From assembly GCF_000738435.1 (NCBI RefSeq), contig NZ_CP003984.1, positions 1,922,001 to 1,986,000 on the forward strand: 64,000 nucleotides of DNA. The letters run 5' to 3'. The DNA comes from Planktomarina temperata RCA23. Its GTDB lineage: Bacteria > Pseudomonadota > Alphaproteobacteria > Rhodobacterales > Rhodobacteraceae. The stretch's first letter is position 1; every line of letters begins with the position of its first letter. The translations under genes and the position numbers were made by a program. Below are positions 37,640-46,789 of the stretch, piece by piece. The notes under the pieces are model-generated. The model searched no databases and was not told where the DNA came from. It saw only the letters and a program-made list of their open reading frames with translations.

Positions 37640-38296
37640 TCATCTTAAGTTGATCCGCAAAGCGGCTCCAGATGCAAAGGGCAATATCGCCGCAGCCCCA
37701 AGCGAAATGGCCGATAAAAGCACCAAAGCCACATCATAGGCCAACCCCTGCCCCGCCAATCGCACCGCCTGCGCGCCAAAAATCAGACTGGGCACATAAA
37801 GCGGCAGAACCAAAAGCGAGAGCAACAGCCCTCCGCGTTTGACGCCGAGGGTCAGACTCGCGCAAAAGGCACCAATCAAGCTCAAGGCCGGAGTGCCCAA
37901 CACGAGCGACAGACACAGGACTTTACCGGTTTCAAAGTCGAGATTCAACAACACGCCCAAGACTGGTGCGGCCAGAGACAAGGGCAGGCCTGTGGTCAAC
38001 CAATGCGCTGCAGCCTTGGCGATATAGACAGCCTCAGGCGGCAAGGGCGACGTCGCGAGGAGATCGAGCGTGCCATCCTCATAATCGAGGCCAAAAATAC
38101 GATCCAATGAGAGCAGACAGGCCAAAAGCGCCCCGAGCCACAAAACGCCCGGTGCAATGATCGCCAGCCCTGCCTGATCTGGGCCAAGCGCGAAGGGGAT
38201 CAAGGTCACTACAATCAAATAGAAAATCAAGGCCAGGCCGAATCCGCCCCCAGACCTCACAGACAAGCCAACATCGCGCAAAAACAATTGGATCAT
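37640..38296 (-). CDS. ccmB: Heme exporter protein CcmB
   Basis: A 218-residue ABC permease with six helices. Motifs DRIFGLDYEDGTLDLLATSPLPPEAVYIAKAAAHWLTTGLPLSLAAPVLG are the CcmB core. It pairs with CcmA and CcmC. Its start overlaps the ccmA stop by 4 bp. Confidence 0.94.
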   Translation of the reverse strand: MIQLFLRDVGLSVRSGGGFGLALIFYLIVVTLIPFALGPDQAGLAIIAPGVLWLGALLACLLSLDRIFGLDYEDGTLDLLATSPLPPEAVYIAKAAAHWLTTGLPLSLAAPVLGVLLNLDFETGKVLCLSLVLGTPALSLIGAFCASLTLGVKRGGLLLSLLVLPLYVPSLIFGAQAVRLAGQGLAYDVALVLLSAISLGAAAILPFASGAALRINLR

Positions 38297-38907
38297 TCCA
38301 AGGCCTCCTCAAAGGCCGAACTGCCAGATAGCCCGCGCGCCTTAAAGCGGGTTAGATCCAACAGCTGCGCTGACGCAATCTCTAGGTCAATATGGGTGGT
38401 GATCACGGCGGCACCGCCGCTGTGCACATGCCGATCAAGCACCGCGCGAAACAATGCCACGTTATGCGCGTCCAGCGACACCGTCGGCTCATCCATCACC
38501 CAAAGCGCGCAGCCACTGACCTGCATACGCGCCAAACCGAGGCGGCGTTTTTGTCCAGCAGAGAGATTGGCGGCCGGCCGATCGGCCAATGCGCGCAGAT
38601 CATAGGAATCTAGCGCCACATCCGGGCTTGGCCCATGATAAATGGATGCCCAAAACGCAAGATTTTCCAGCACGGTCATTTGGCCCTTTAGACCGTCTGC
38701 ATGGCCCGAATAGGCCACTGTCTCAGGCGCGGTGATCTGCCCCTCCACCGGGTCTTGCAGCCCGGCAATACACCGCAACAGACTGGTTTTGCCAAGCCCA
38801 TTGGCCCCTCGCAGCACCAAAATCTGTCCAGCACTGAGCGAAAAATCAACCCCGCAGAGCAATGTCATCCCCCCCCGCGCCACGCTTAGGTTTGAGACTT
38901 GCAGCAT
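38293..38907 (-). CDS. ccmA: Heme ABC exporter ATP-binding protein CcmA
   Basis: A 204-residue ABC ATPase: Walker A GANGLGKTSLL near residue 35, signature LSAGQKRRLGLARM near 117, Walker B ALWVMDEPTVSLD near 135. It powers release of heme-loaded CcmE from CcmCD. The reading frame begins 3 bp after the Mth938-like gene, so the ccm genes appear to share a transcript with the sec genes upstream. Confidence 0.94.
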   Translation of the reverse strand: MLQVSNLSVARGGMTLLCGVDFSLSAGQILVLRGANGLGKTSLLRCIAGLQDPVEGQITAPETVAYSGHADGLKGQMTVLENLAFWASIYHGPSPDVALDSYDLRALADRPAANLSAGQKRRLGLARMQVSGCALWVMDEPTVSLDAHNVALFRAVLDRHVHSGGAAVITTHIDLEIASAQLLDLTRFKARGLSGSSAFEEALE

Positions 38908-38910
38908 CGT

Positions 38911-39264
38911 TTAGACCGGGATCAGGGCCAAGCCAATGCGGCGGCCCTCAGACAATAAAATATTATAGGTGCGGCAGGCTGTGGGCGAATTCATGATCTC
39001 CACCCCTATTCCGGCCCCCTCAAGTGTGGCGCGAAAATTCGGTGGAATATGGGCAATCTGCGCTCCCGTTCCCACGAAAACCACATCCAAGTCCTTGGCC
39101 GCATCGACAAAGGGGCTTGGATCATCAAACCCAGCCCAAGGGCCGCAAGACCCCGGCAGAATGGCCAATTTTCCCTCAAAGACCTCACCGGCAACGCGAA
39201 AGAAATTCGGGCCATAGCCGTCCACCGGGCGGCCAGTCTCAAAGGTGATCTCAGAGAGCTGCAT
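38911..39264 (-). CDS. Mth938-like domain protein (DUF498)
   Basis: A 117-residue protein of the Mth938/NDUFAF3 family: GPNFFRVAGEVFEGKLAILPGSC and DVVFVGTGAQIAHIPPNFRATLEGAGIGVEIMNSPTACRTYNILLSEGR are its usual blocks. The mitochondrial relative helps assemble respiratory complex I. The bacterial role is unknown. It overlaps the secF stop by one base (TAATG) and is followed 3 bp later by ccmA. The secF-Mth938-ccmA order is common in Rhodobacterales. Confidence 0.9.
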   Translation of the reverse strand: MQLSEITFETGRPVDGYGPNFFRVAGEVFEGKLAILPGSCGPWAGFDDPSPFVDAAKDLDVVFVGTGAQIAHIPPNFRATLEGAGIGVEIMNSPTACRTYNILLSEGRRIGLALIPV

Positions 39265-40232
39265 TACGCATCAATATTGGCAAATTGATTGCCATCCGTA
39301 TTGCTGGGCTTGGACCAATCGCGTTTCACGCCCAAGCGCAGCAGCGTGGAGCTGGCAACAAAGACCGAAGAATATGTCCCAACCATCACACCCCAAATCA
39401 TCGCAAAGACGAACCCGCGGATCACGTCGCCACCCAGCACAAAAAGGGATATCAGCGCCAATAGGGTCGTCACCGAGGTCATCACGGTCCGGCTAAGGGT
39501 CTCATTGATCGACAGGTTGAGCACGTCGCTCAAATCTTTCTTCTTATAGCGCCGCAGGTTTTCCCGCACCCGGTCAAACACCACCACCGTATCATTCAAC
39601 GAATAGCCGACGATGGTCAGCAAGGCCGCGATAATCGCCAGATCAAATTTGATTTGCAGGGCTGAGAAAATTCCGATGGTCAAAATCACGTCATGCACCA
39701 AAGCCCCCACGGCGCCGAGCGCAAATTGCCATTCAAAGCGCAGCCAAATGTAGATCAGCACAACGGCAATGGCGATCACCACAGCTAAGACCGCGGATTT
39801 GATCAACTCGCCAGAGACCTTCGGCCCCACCGACTCCACGGAAGGAAAACGAATATCTGGTGCAATATTGCGCAAGGAGCTTTCAAGCTGCGCCACCACG
39901 TCTGAGGCCACGGCCTCCTGCCCGTCTTGCGCTTGGATGCGGATTTGCGCCACATGCTGATCGTCACGGAAGCTGGGGTCAAACACTTCAGCAATCGACA
40001 CATCGCCCAGGGCCAGCGGCTCGATGGCTTGGCGGTATGCGGCCACATCAATCGGCGTGCTGCTCTCGGCGCGGATGGTCGTGCCGCCTTTGAAATCAAT
40101 GCCAAAATTCAGCCCTTGGGTCACGGTTGACGCAATGGACAGCACCACGAGCAACGCCGACACACCCAGCCACAATTTCCATTTTTCAAAGAAATCGAAT
40201 GCTGTTTGCTGTTTTACCAATCTTAAACGCAT
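39264..40232 (-). CDS. secF: Protein translocase subunit SecF
   Basis: A 322-residue membrane protein with six helices and one periplasmic domain. LNFGIDFKGGTTIRAESSTPID near residue 45 is the SecF entry motif, and GAVGALVHDVILTIGIFSALQIKFDLAIIAALLTIVGYSLNDTVVVFDRVRENLR is the core. With SecD it uses the proton motive force to pull proteins through SecYEG. It begins 3 bp after secD. Confidence 0.96.
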   Translation of the reverse strand: MRLRLVKQQTAFDFFEKWKLWLGVSALLVVLSIASTVTQGLNFGIDFKGGTTIRAESSTPIDVAAYRQAIEPLALGDVSIAEVFDPSFRDDQHVAQIRIQAQDGQEAVASDVVAQLESSLRNIAPDIRFPSVESVGPKVSGELIKSAVLAVVIAIAVVLIYIWLRFEWQFALGAVGALVHDVILTIGIFSALQIKFDLAIIAALLTIVGYSLNDTVVVFDRVRENLRRYKKKDLSDVLNLSINETLSRTVMTSVTTLLALISLFVLGGDVIRGFVFAMIWGVMVGTYSSVFVASSTLLRLGVKRDWSKPSNTDGNQFANIDA

Positions 40233-40235
40233 CCC

Positions 40236-41867
40236 CTACACCTCCAGTGTTTTTGGCTTGCGCCGTTCAAACCAGATCACAACCATGGCCCTTGTCACAA
40301 AGATCGCTGTGAAAACCGAGGTGATGATCCCCAGACCCAGCGTGACGGCAAAACCTTTGACCGGGCCGGCCCCCATAATGAAAAGGATGGCGGCGGTCAA
40401 AAATGTCGTAATATTGGCATCAACAATAGCTGAGAGCGCTTTTTCATAGCCCAGCTCAATAGCCCGCGCCGGGCCTTTGGCGGTTTTCAATTCCTCGCGA
40501 ATGCGTTCAAACACCAGCACATTGGCATCCACCGCCATCCCAATGGTCAGCACAATCCCCGCAATCCCCGGCAGGGTCAACGTAGCGCCGATCATCGACA
40601 AAAGCCCAAACATCAACCCTACGTTGATCAACAGCGCAATATTGGCGAAGATCCCGAAGGTGCCATAGGAGAGAAACATAAAGATCAACACGGCGGCAAA
40701 CCCAACAAGACAGGCGATTTTTCCCGCATCAATACTGTCTTGCCCCAATTCTGGCCCCACAGTGCGCTCTTCGAGAAACTCCAAGCTCGCCGGCAGTGAG
40801 CCCGCCCGCAATAATGTGGCCAGCCGCGTGCTTTCTGCTACATCAAAATTGCCCGTAATGATACCAGAGCCCCCCGTGATTGGCACCTCAATCACCGGTG
40901 CTGAGATCACCTGATCATCAAGCACAATCGCAAATGGCTCGCCCACATGGTCAGTTGTATATTGTCCGAATTTTCGCGCGCCCGAGGTGTTGAAGCGGAA
41001 GTTCACCGCCGGGCGGCCATTTCGATCAAAAGACGGCTGAGCATCGGTGAGCTCTTCACCCGTAACCACAGGGGTTCGCTCTAAAATATAATATAAGTCT
41101 GGATTATCGGCTGCGGGCAATAGCTCATTGCCGACACCAGTTGCTCCATTTGGATTGCTGGACCTGCCAACGACAGTTTGAAACGTCAAAAGCGCAGGAA
41201 CCCCAATCAGATCCTTGAGCTCTTGCGCCGAGCCAAGGCCGGGCACCTGGATCAAGATCCGGTCTTTGCCTTGGCGCTGGATGGTCGGCTCTCGCGTGCC
41301 CGCCTCATCCACCCGGCGACGAATAATCTCTAGGGATTGTGCCATGGTTCGATCATCAGTCGCCAGTTGCTCAGCCTCTGATAGGGTGACAATCAAATTA
41401 TTGCCAAGCGCCGAAACGACAATATCGTCGGTCATCCCACCGGTCAGCGAAGCCAAAGGGCGCGCCAGGGTTTGCACCACTTCTATAGCGCGATCCATTT
41501 GCTCAGGGTTGCCAATACGCACGACAAGTTCGCCGGCACCGCCTTCCTGCTGGCGGATCGCACCGATCGTCGCACGCTCGTCGCGCAGGGCATTGCGCAC
41601 TTCTGGCCAGAAGCCTTCGAGCCGAGTGGTATAGACTTCCTCGAGCTTCACCTCGCCAAGCAAATGCGCACCACCACGCAAATCAAGTCCAAGATTGACC
41701 AACCCCGACGGAAGGAAGGATGGCCAGCCTGTGGCCTCCTGCCCCGCCTCTTGGGCGTCATTATAGGATTCAACTTGGCCATAGAAGCCATTGGGCAGGG
41801 CAAAAAGCAGCCCAAGCGCGCAGGTCGCCCAAATCACGACCCGCTTCCAACCTTCGATATGCAACAT
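40236..41867 (-). CDS. secD: Protein translocase subunit SecD
   Basis: A 543-residue membrane protein. LVNLGLDLRGGAHLLGEV is the P1 entry motif, the large periplasmic domain follows (about residues 60-360), then six helices with GIAGIVLTIGMAVDANVLVFERIREELK, which contains the proton-path Asp. The start MLHIEGWKRVVIWATCALG and the upstream yajC place it in the standard yajC-secD-secF order. Confidence 0.96.
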   Translation of the reverse strand: MLHIEGWKRVVIWATCALGLLFALPNGFYGQVESYNDAQEAGQEATGWPSFLPSGLVNLGLDLRGGAHLLGEVKLEEVYTTRLEGFWPEVRNALRDERATIGAIRQQEGGAGELVVRIGNPEQMDRAIEVVQTLARPLASLTGGMTDDIVVSALGNNLIVTLSEAEQLATDDRTMAQSLEIIRRRVDEAGTREPTIQRQGKDRILIQVPGLGSAQELKDLIGVPALLTFQTVVGRSSNPNGATGVGNELLPAADNPDLYYILERTPVVTGEELTDAQPSFDRNGRPAVNFRFNTSGARKFGQYTTDHVGEPFAIVLDDQVISAPVIEVPITGGSGIITGNFDVAESTRLATLLRAGSLPASLEFLEERTVGPELGQDSIDAGKIACLVGFAAVLIFMFLSYGTFGIFANIALLINVGLMFGLLSMIGATLTLPGIAGIVLTIGMAVDANVLVFERIREELKTAKGPARAIELGYEKALSAIVDANITTFLTAAILFIMGAGPVKGFAVTLGLGIITSVFTAIFVTRAMVVIWFERRKPKTLEV

Positions 41868-41911
41868 CTTTTTGCTCCCGGCCTCAGGCCTGTCTTAACA
41901 CGCTGAAGGGT

Positions 41912-42193
41912 TTAGCTGGCAGGCTTGGGCTTGCTGCGCACGTCGGCGATGGTGGCTTGCACCACATTGACCCGAATATCTTTGGCCAGTTCAACTTCAA
42001 TTTCATTGCTGTCGGCTTTGACTTTGGTCACTTTGCCAATCAAGCCGCCGGCTGTCACGACCTCATCGCCTTTGGCCAGGTTGTTCACCATACTTTGATG
42101 TTCTTTCATCTTTTTCTGCTGTGGGCGAAAAACCAACAAATAGAAAATACCGATGATGAGCATCGGAAACATGAATGTGCTTAAAGTGTCCAT
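41912..42193 (-). CDS. yajC: Preprotein translocase subunit YajC
   Basis: A 93-residue single-pass protein. The N-terminal helix MFPMLIIGIFYLLVFRPQQKKMKEHQ is the YajC signature, followed by GDEVVTAGGLIGKVTKV. It binds SecDF. The ATG at 42193 is chosen because the family starts just before the helix. The gap to secD is 44 bp. It is divergent from serS, with 247 bp between the starts. Confidence 0.93.
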   Translation of the reverse strand: MDTLSTFMFPMLIIGIFYLLVFRPQQKKMKEHQSMVNNLAKGDEVVTAGGLIGKVTKVKADSNEIEVELAKDIRVNVVQATIADVRSKPKPAS

Positions 42194-42440
42194 AATGACC
42201 CCATAAATTTCGTCACACGGCACCGCGCCGCAAGTTCTGGCAGAACCTATGGTTTAGGGGGCCGCTTTGCAAGGGATTGCAGGCCTCCTACTCGGAAGTT
42301 TACCGTTTTTTTGCCAGAGCGGGTTCAACTGGTGTTGCAGCGCCAATCCATCCAGCAATGGGCTCTGAAAATTGCCCCGTGACCCTCCGCTCAGGTTTCG
42401 GCATAAACGGGCCAGTGATTCTTGATCTAGGAGATAAGAG

Positions 42441-43733
42441 ATGCATGACATCCGTGCGATCCGCGAAAACCCCGCTGCCTTTGATGCCGCCCTTGCGCGC
42501 CGTGGCAAAGCGCCGGTCTCGTCTCAGATCTTAGCTCTAGATTCAGAGCGCCGGGCCTGCATCCAAGAGGCAGAAGCCGCTCAAGCAGACATCAACAGCG
42601 CCAGCAAACAGGTTGGCGCGGCCAAGGCCAAAGGTGATGAGGCCGAATTTGAGCGTCTGCGCGGCTTGGTCAGTGAGAAAAAGGCACAGGTGGCCAATCT
42701 GACCGAGCAAGCCAAAGTCAAGGATGAGGCGCTGACCGATGTGTTGATGGGCATCGACAACCTGCCCTATGACGACACGCCCCATGGGGCTGATGAGGCC
42801 GATAACGTCGAAATTCGCCGCTGGGGCACACCGGCGACCTTTGAGTTTGCGCCGAAAGAACACTTTGAGCTACCCGCCACGCAAGACGGGTTAGACTTTG
42901 AAACCGCCGGCAAAATTTCCGGCAGCCGCTTTGTAATCCTCTCAGGCGCCATCGCCCGTATGCACAGAGCATTGGCGCAGTTCATGCTCGACACCCATGT
43001 GAATGAAAATGGTTTGACCGAAACCAACACCCCCGTCTTGGTGCGCGACGAGGCCATGCGCGGCACGGGGCAATTGCCGAAATTTGCCGAGGATAGCTAT
43101 CAAACCACCAATGGCTGGTGGCTGATCCCAACCTCTGAGGTGACTTTGACCAATATCGTCTCCGGCCTCACCCTGGACGAAACCCAGTTGCCACGTCGCT
43201 ACACGGCCCATTCCCTGTGTTTTCGTTCGGAAGCGGGCAGCGCGGGGCGCGACACCGCCGGGATGCTGCGCCAGCATCAGTTTGAAAAGGTGGAGATGGT
43301 CTCTGTCACCCATCCCGATCACTCCCGCACCGAGCTTGACCGCATGACCAAATGTGCCGAGGGAATTTTGGAGCGTTTGGAGTTGCCCTATCGCACCGTG
43401 GCGCTTTGTGTCGGGGATATGGGGTTTGGCGCCCGTCGCACCCATGACATCGAAGTCTGGTTGCCCGGGCAGAATGCTTATCGCGAAATCAGCTCTTGCT
43501 CTGTTTGTGGCGACTTCCAAGCCCGCCGTATGAACGCGCGGTTCCGCCCCGCAGGCGGCGGAAAGCCAGAGTTTGTCCATACATTGAACGGCTCAGGCCT
43601 TGCGGTGGGCCGGTGTTTGATTGCTGTGCTCGAAAATGGCCAGCAGGCCGATGGCTCAGTCGAGATCCCAAAAGTGTTACGCCCCTATATGGGCAATGCC
43701 AGTAAGATCTCCGCAGACGGAAGCCTCGCCTAG
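42441..43733 (+). CDS. serS: Seryl-tRNA synthetase
   Basis: A 430-residue class II synthetase. The N-terminal coiled-coil arm that clasps tRNA-Ser (residues about 25-110) is followed by the catalytic domain: motif 2 [28 protein letters not shown] near residue 253, and motif 3 [19 protein letters not shown] near 380. The ATG follows TAGGAGATAAGAG. Downstream lies the foreign islet. Confidence 0.97.
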   Translation: MHDIRAIRENPAAFDAALARRGKAPVSSQILALDSERRACIQEAEAAQADINSASKQVGAAKAKGDEAEFERLRGLVSEKKAQVANLTEQAKVKDEALTDVLMGIDNLPYDDTPHGADEADNVEIRRWGTPATFEFAPKEHFELPATQDGLDFETAGKISGSRFVILSGAIARMHRALAQFMLDTHVNENGLTETNTPVLVRDEAMRGTGQLPKFAEDSYQTTNGWWLIPTSEVTLTNIVSGLTLDETQLPRRYTAHSLCFRSEAGSAGRDTAGMLRQHQFEKVEMVSVTHPDHSRTELDRMTKCAEGILERLELPYRTVALCVGDMGFGARRTHDIEVWLPGQNAYREISSCSVCGDFQARRMNARFRPAGGGKPEFVHTLNGSGLAVGRCLIAVLENGQQADGSVEIPKVLRPYMGNASKISADGSLA

Positions 43734-43752
43734 TGAAGATCTAAACACTCAA

Positions 43753-43772
43753 GTCGATCCGGTAAGATCTGG
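43753..43772 (+). repeat. Left copy of a 20-bp direct repeat bounding the islet
   Basis: GTCGATCCGGTAAGATCTGG occurs here, 20 bp after the serS stop, and again at 45254-45273, 10 bp before the der stop. The two copies are in the same orientation and identical over all 20 bp. This copy lies at the 3' end of an IS481 transposase fragment on the minus strand. Confidence 0.85.
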
Positions 43773-43993
43773 TAAGAATTTTTCTTGAGCAGCTCTGGTT
43801 TGAGTTTGTATCAGTCTTTCACGGCCAGTAAGGGCGTTTTGCCGCCCAAAACTGGTTGTGGCAGCTGTTGGTTGTAAAGCCATAGATGACGCGTGAGTGT
43901 CTGTTTGAGATCTTCGCCTGATTTCAACGGGTGCCCTTGCAGGACACCCTCGATGCGTCCGGTGAACCACTCGGCCCTGCCCTTGGCGCGCGC
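43753..43993 (-). pseudogene. IS481-family transposase, C-terminal fragment
   Basis: On the minus strand, RAKGRAEWFTGRIEGVLQGH, LKSGEDLKQTLTRHLWLYN and QLPQPVLGGKTPLLAVKD match the end of the DDE integrase domain of IS481 transposases (RFNGRI, SGEDLxQTL, YNHQLPQxALGxKTP). After AVKD the frame hits TGA where the family has a Trp codon (KDW), then goes on YKLKPELLKKN, again family-like. So the remnant is both truncated (no N-terminal two thirds) and has a nonsense change. It is inactive. Confidence 0.82.
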
Positions 43994-44134
43994 GCTAAAA
44001 TACAAAATCATTTGATTTAACAGAAAGCTATGGCGCTGCTGCCTCATAAGCTCAATCTGCGGCGCGAGTCCTTTGGGTGTTGACCGGTGAAGATGTAATT
44101 TGTACGTAAATAGGTATATGGAGGTTGATTTAAA
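43994..44134. other. AT-rich spacer between IS remnant and hydrolase gene
   Basis: About 140 bp with no recognisable gene. The whole serS stop to hydrolase start stretch is 401 bp; apart from the IS481 fragment and the repeat it holds only this leader, which contains the ribosome site ATATGGAGGTTGATTTAAA of the hydrolase gene. No convincing promoter was identified. Confidence 0.5.
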
Positions 44135-45229
44135 ATGAAAAAATTTATTATTCAAACTATATTGCTTGGTTTATTCATGGTCTTTTCGCAAAGTTCGGCC
44201 GTTTACGCACAAAGCTGTCAAATGCCTGACGGAACGCAGAAAGAAATAAGCTGCAATGTTTACTTGGACCAACTTTATTCAGCATGCGCAGCTCCAGACG
44301 AAATCGCAGACGCGCAAAGCGGAAAATGTGTGCCAATTGTTGCTTTTAAACGACCGCTCATGGGGTGTTTTGAAGATCAATGTGACATTGCCACGTCCTA
44401 TCCAGGCTATAGTCCACTGGCGCTTACAAGTGATTTGGCTTCATTCAAGTTAGAAGGATATCTGAACGCAGAAACTGTTGTAATATTTTTGCAAGGGGGG
44501 CCAGATGACAGTGTCTCGGATGATTATGTCCAATTTTTAGAGGAAGATGCGCTCGTAGCCTATGTGCTTCAGACCAATGTGGCTAAGATGGGAATAGTAA
44601 AAGCCTCTGACATGACTGTCGAAGACGCGCGGCTGGAACAGCAGGAAAATTTACGTCTCATCCATACGGCATATACCGCGATACGGGCCCAATTTCCTGA
44701 AAAGCGCATCGTGCTTGCGGGGCATTCGATGGGCGCTTTCCTCTCATTGGGGTATTTGGCTGAGTATGGAAATAACTTTGACAAGGTTGTGGTGATGGCT
44801 GGGCGTGTGGACCTGCCACTTGATTTCGTGCGTCGTTTTGCGATTGGTCAAAATTTCATTTTTGATCACGTGGGCGATGTCAGCAGGTACGAAGAAACTA
44901 GGGAAGTACGAGGGGTGCACAAGTTTAGTCCGTATCTACGGACTGCTTACAGTCCGAATGCAGAAAGCACCTTACTTGCTGCAGTTGGCCTGCCCAGATA
45001 TTCGAAGCTTTTGGAAAACACGGATTTATCAAACATGCTTTATCTATATTCAGCAAGAGATGAGCAGGTCGGTGGATTGAATTCACAGGAGATCGGCTTG
45101 TTGGAAGACTAAGGAGCGATCGTTGAAGAGGCCGGATGGCATCCCGATATTTTAGGTCATTCAATAATGTTAGTGGATCCAAAACATTTACAAAGAATTC
45201 GCGAATTCGTTCTTGATGCTTCTAAATAA
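44135..45229 (+). pseudogene. Secreted alpha/beta-hydrolase interrupted by an in-frame stop
   Basis: The frame starts MKKFIIQTILLGLFMVFSQS with a signal peptide, and encodes an alpha/beta-hydrolase with the nucleophile elbow LAGHSMGAFLSLGY near residue 190 and a likely acid in LYSARDEQVGG. A TAA at 45110-45112 ends the frame after LLED. In the same frame 38 more codons follow, AIVEEAGWHPDILGHSIMLV to the stop at 45227-45229, and include the expected catalytic His (LGHS). A single TAT/TAC to TAA change would explain this. The 325-residue product would lack that His. The gene is visibly AT-rich against its neighbours and lies inside the repeat-bounded islet, so it was probably acquired. Substrate unknown. 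Confidence 0.75.
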
Positions 45230-45253
45230 TAGGCAGCACGCTTATAAATATCG

Positions 45254-45273
45254 GTCGATCCGGTAAGATCTGG
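45254..45273 (+). repeat. Right copy of the 20-bp direct repeat
   Basis: GTCGATCCGGTAAGATCTGG, identical to 43753-43772 and in the same orientation. It lies between the broken hydrolase and the end of der. No transposase sequence follows it, because der begins 10 bp further on, so if it is an IS481 end the rest of that copy is gone. Confidence 0.85.
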
Positions 45274-45274
45274 C

Positions 45275-45300
45275 AAAAAGCTCTACTTATAGGGCTTTTT
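45275..45300 (-). terminator. Possible terminator at the end of der
   Basis: AAAAAGC (45275-45281) and GCTTTTT (45294-45300) form a 7-bp AT-rich stem with a 12-nt loop. The stem begins inside the last codons of der and its distal T-run follows the stop. The stem is weak. Confidence 0.4.
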
Positions 45301-46740
45301 GTCCAAATGCTTTCGCAGGCGCGATGGGGTGGATTTCTTTTTGTTCTTATAGGGGTTCTGATCCCCCTGCCCGCGCATCCACAACCGGATTGGCGTGCCC
45401 GGCATGTCGAAATCTTCACGCAGCCCGTTCACGAGATAGCGCGAATAGCTTTCTGCGATTTTATCGGGATAAGAACACATCACCACAAAGCCCGGTGGCC
45501 GGGTCTTTGCTTGGGTCATATACCGCAGCTTGATCCGCCGCCCGCCAGGTGCGGGGGGGGGATGCGCCTCAACCATACCGGCCAACCAGCGGTTGAGATG
45601 GCTTGTGGGAATACGGCGGTTCCACACCTCATGAGCCCGTATCACCGCCTGTTGTAGCCGGTCAAGCCCTTTGCCAGTCTTAGCAGAGACCGTCACCAAA
45701 GGCGCGCCCCGCAATTGCGGCAAAAGCCGCTCAAAAGATTCGCGCAATGTCCGAAGTTTGGCCTGTTTTTCAGGTTCAAGATCCCATTTGTTGACAGCCA
45801 AAACCACCGCACGCCCCTCGCGTTCGGCCAGATCCGAAATCCGAAGATCTTGCTGCTCAAAAGGAATATCCGCATCGAGCAAAACCACCACAACCTCGGC
45901 AAATTTCACCGCGCGCAGCCCGTCACTGACCGATAATTTCTCTAATTTGGCCTGCACCTTGGCTTTTTTGCGCATTCCGGCGGTGTCAAAAATCCGCGTC
46001 GGCACGCCGCCCCAATCCAAAGTCAAGGAAATCGCATCCCGTGTGATCCCCGCCTCAGGTCCGGTCAGCAGGCGATCTTCGCCTAATATCTTATTAATCA
46101 GAGTGGATTTTCCGGCATTCGGCCGACCAATGACCGCGACTTGCAACGGTTTTTGCACGGTGGGCAGGCGGTAGGCCTCCTGCTCATCGCCCTCAGGCAG
46201 GTCAATATCAACCTCTGGAGCCTCTTCCTTGGCCTTCTCCTCGGCCGCATCAATCAGCGGGGCCAGCATCATCGCCAGCTCACCCATGCCTTCGCCATGC
46301 TCTGCCGACAAGCGTAAAGGCTCGCCCAGTCCCAAAGAATAGGCCTCGATAACCCCGCCATCTGCCGCGCGTCCCTCGCCCTTATTGGCCGCGAGAAAGA
46401 CATGCGCATTTTTCTTGCGCAGAATATCGGCAAATACCTCATCGGTGGCCGTGACACCGGCGCGGGCATCAATCATAAACAAGCACGCATCGGCCATGCC
46501 AACTGCCCGCTCTGTCAAACGGCGCATGCGCCCTTGCAGGCTTTCATCTGTGGCCTCTTCCAATCCGGCTGTATCAATTACAGTGAATTTCAAATGCCCC
46601 AAACGCGCTTCGCCTTCGCGCAGATCGCGAGTCACCCCTGGCTGATCATCCACCAAAGCGAGCTTTCGCCCCACCAAGCGGTTGAACAGCGTGGATTTTC
46701 CAACATTTGGACGGCCAACAATAGCCAGAGTAAAGGACAT
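45283..46740 (-). CDS. der: Ribosome biogenesis GTPase Der (EngA)
   Basis: A 485-residue protein with two tandem GTPase domains: [18 protein letters not shown] at residue 7 and [18 protein letters not shown] near 208, each with a DTAG switch II block. The second has NKWD, while the first has NKGE at the base-recognition position. A C-terminal KH-like domain follows, with [24 protein letters not shown]. Der is needed for 50S subunit maturation. It sits at the end of yfgM-bamB-der, as in many proteobacteria. Confidence 0.96.
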   Translation of the reverse strand: MSFTLAIVGRPNVGKSTLFNRLVGRKLALVDDQPGVTRDLREGEARLGHLKFTVIDTAGLEEATDESLQGRMRRLTERAVGMADACLFMIDARAGVTATDEVFADILRKKNAHVFLAANKGEGRAADGGVIEAYSLGLGEPLRLSAEHGEGMGELAMMLAPLIDAAEEKAKEEAPEVDIDLPEGDEQEAYRLPTVQKPLQVAVIGRPNAGKSTLINKILGEDRLLTGPEAGITRDAISLTLDWGGVPTRIFDTAGMRKKAKVQAKLEKLSVSDGLRAVKFAEVVVVLLDADIPFEQQDLRISDLAEREGRAVVLAVNKWDLEPEKQAKLRTLRESFERLLPQLRGAPLVTVSAKTGKGLDRLQQAVIRAHEVWNRRIPTSHLNRWLAGMVEAHPPPAPGGRRIKLRYMTQAKTRPPGFVVMCSYPDKIAESYSRYLVNGLREDFDMPGTPIRLWMRGQGDQNPYKNKKKSTPSRLRKHLDKKPYK

Positions 46741-46789
46741 AGGGGCCCACTTTCGGTTGATTAGAGGCGACCGTTACACCAAGTTTTGC

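Noticed and set aside
46200-46500. First Der GTPase domain as inactive because of NKGE in place of NKxD
   Set aside because: Similar NKxE forms are common in alphaproteobacterial Der, so it is not treated as a defect.
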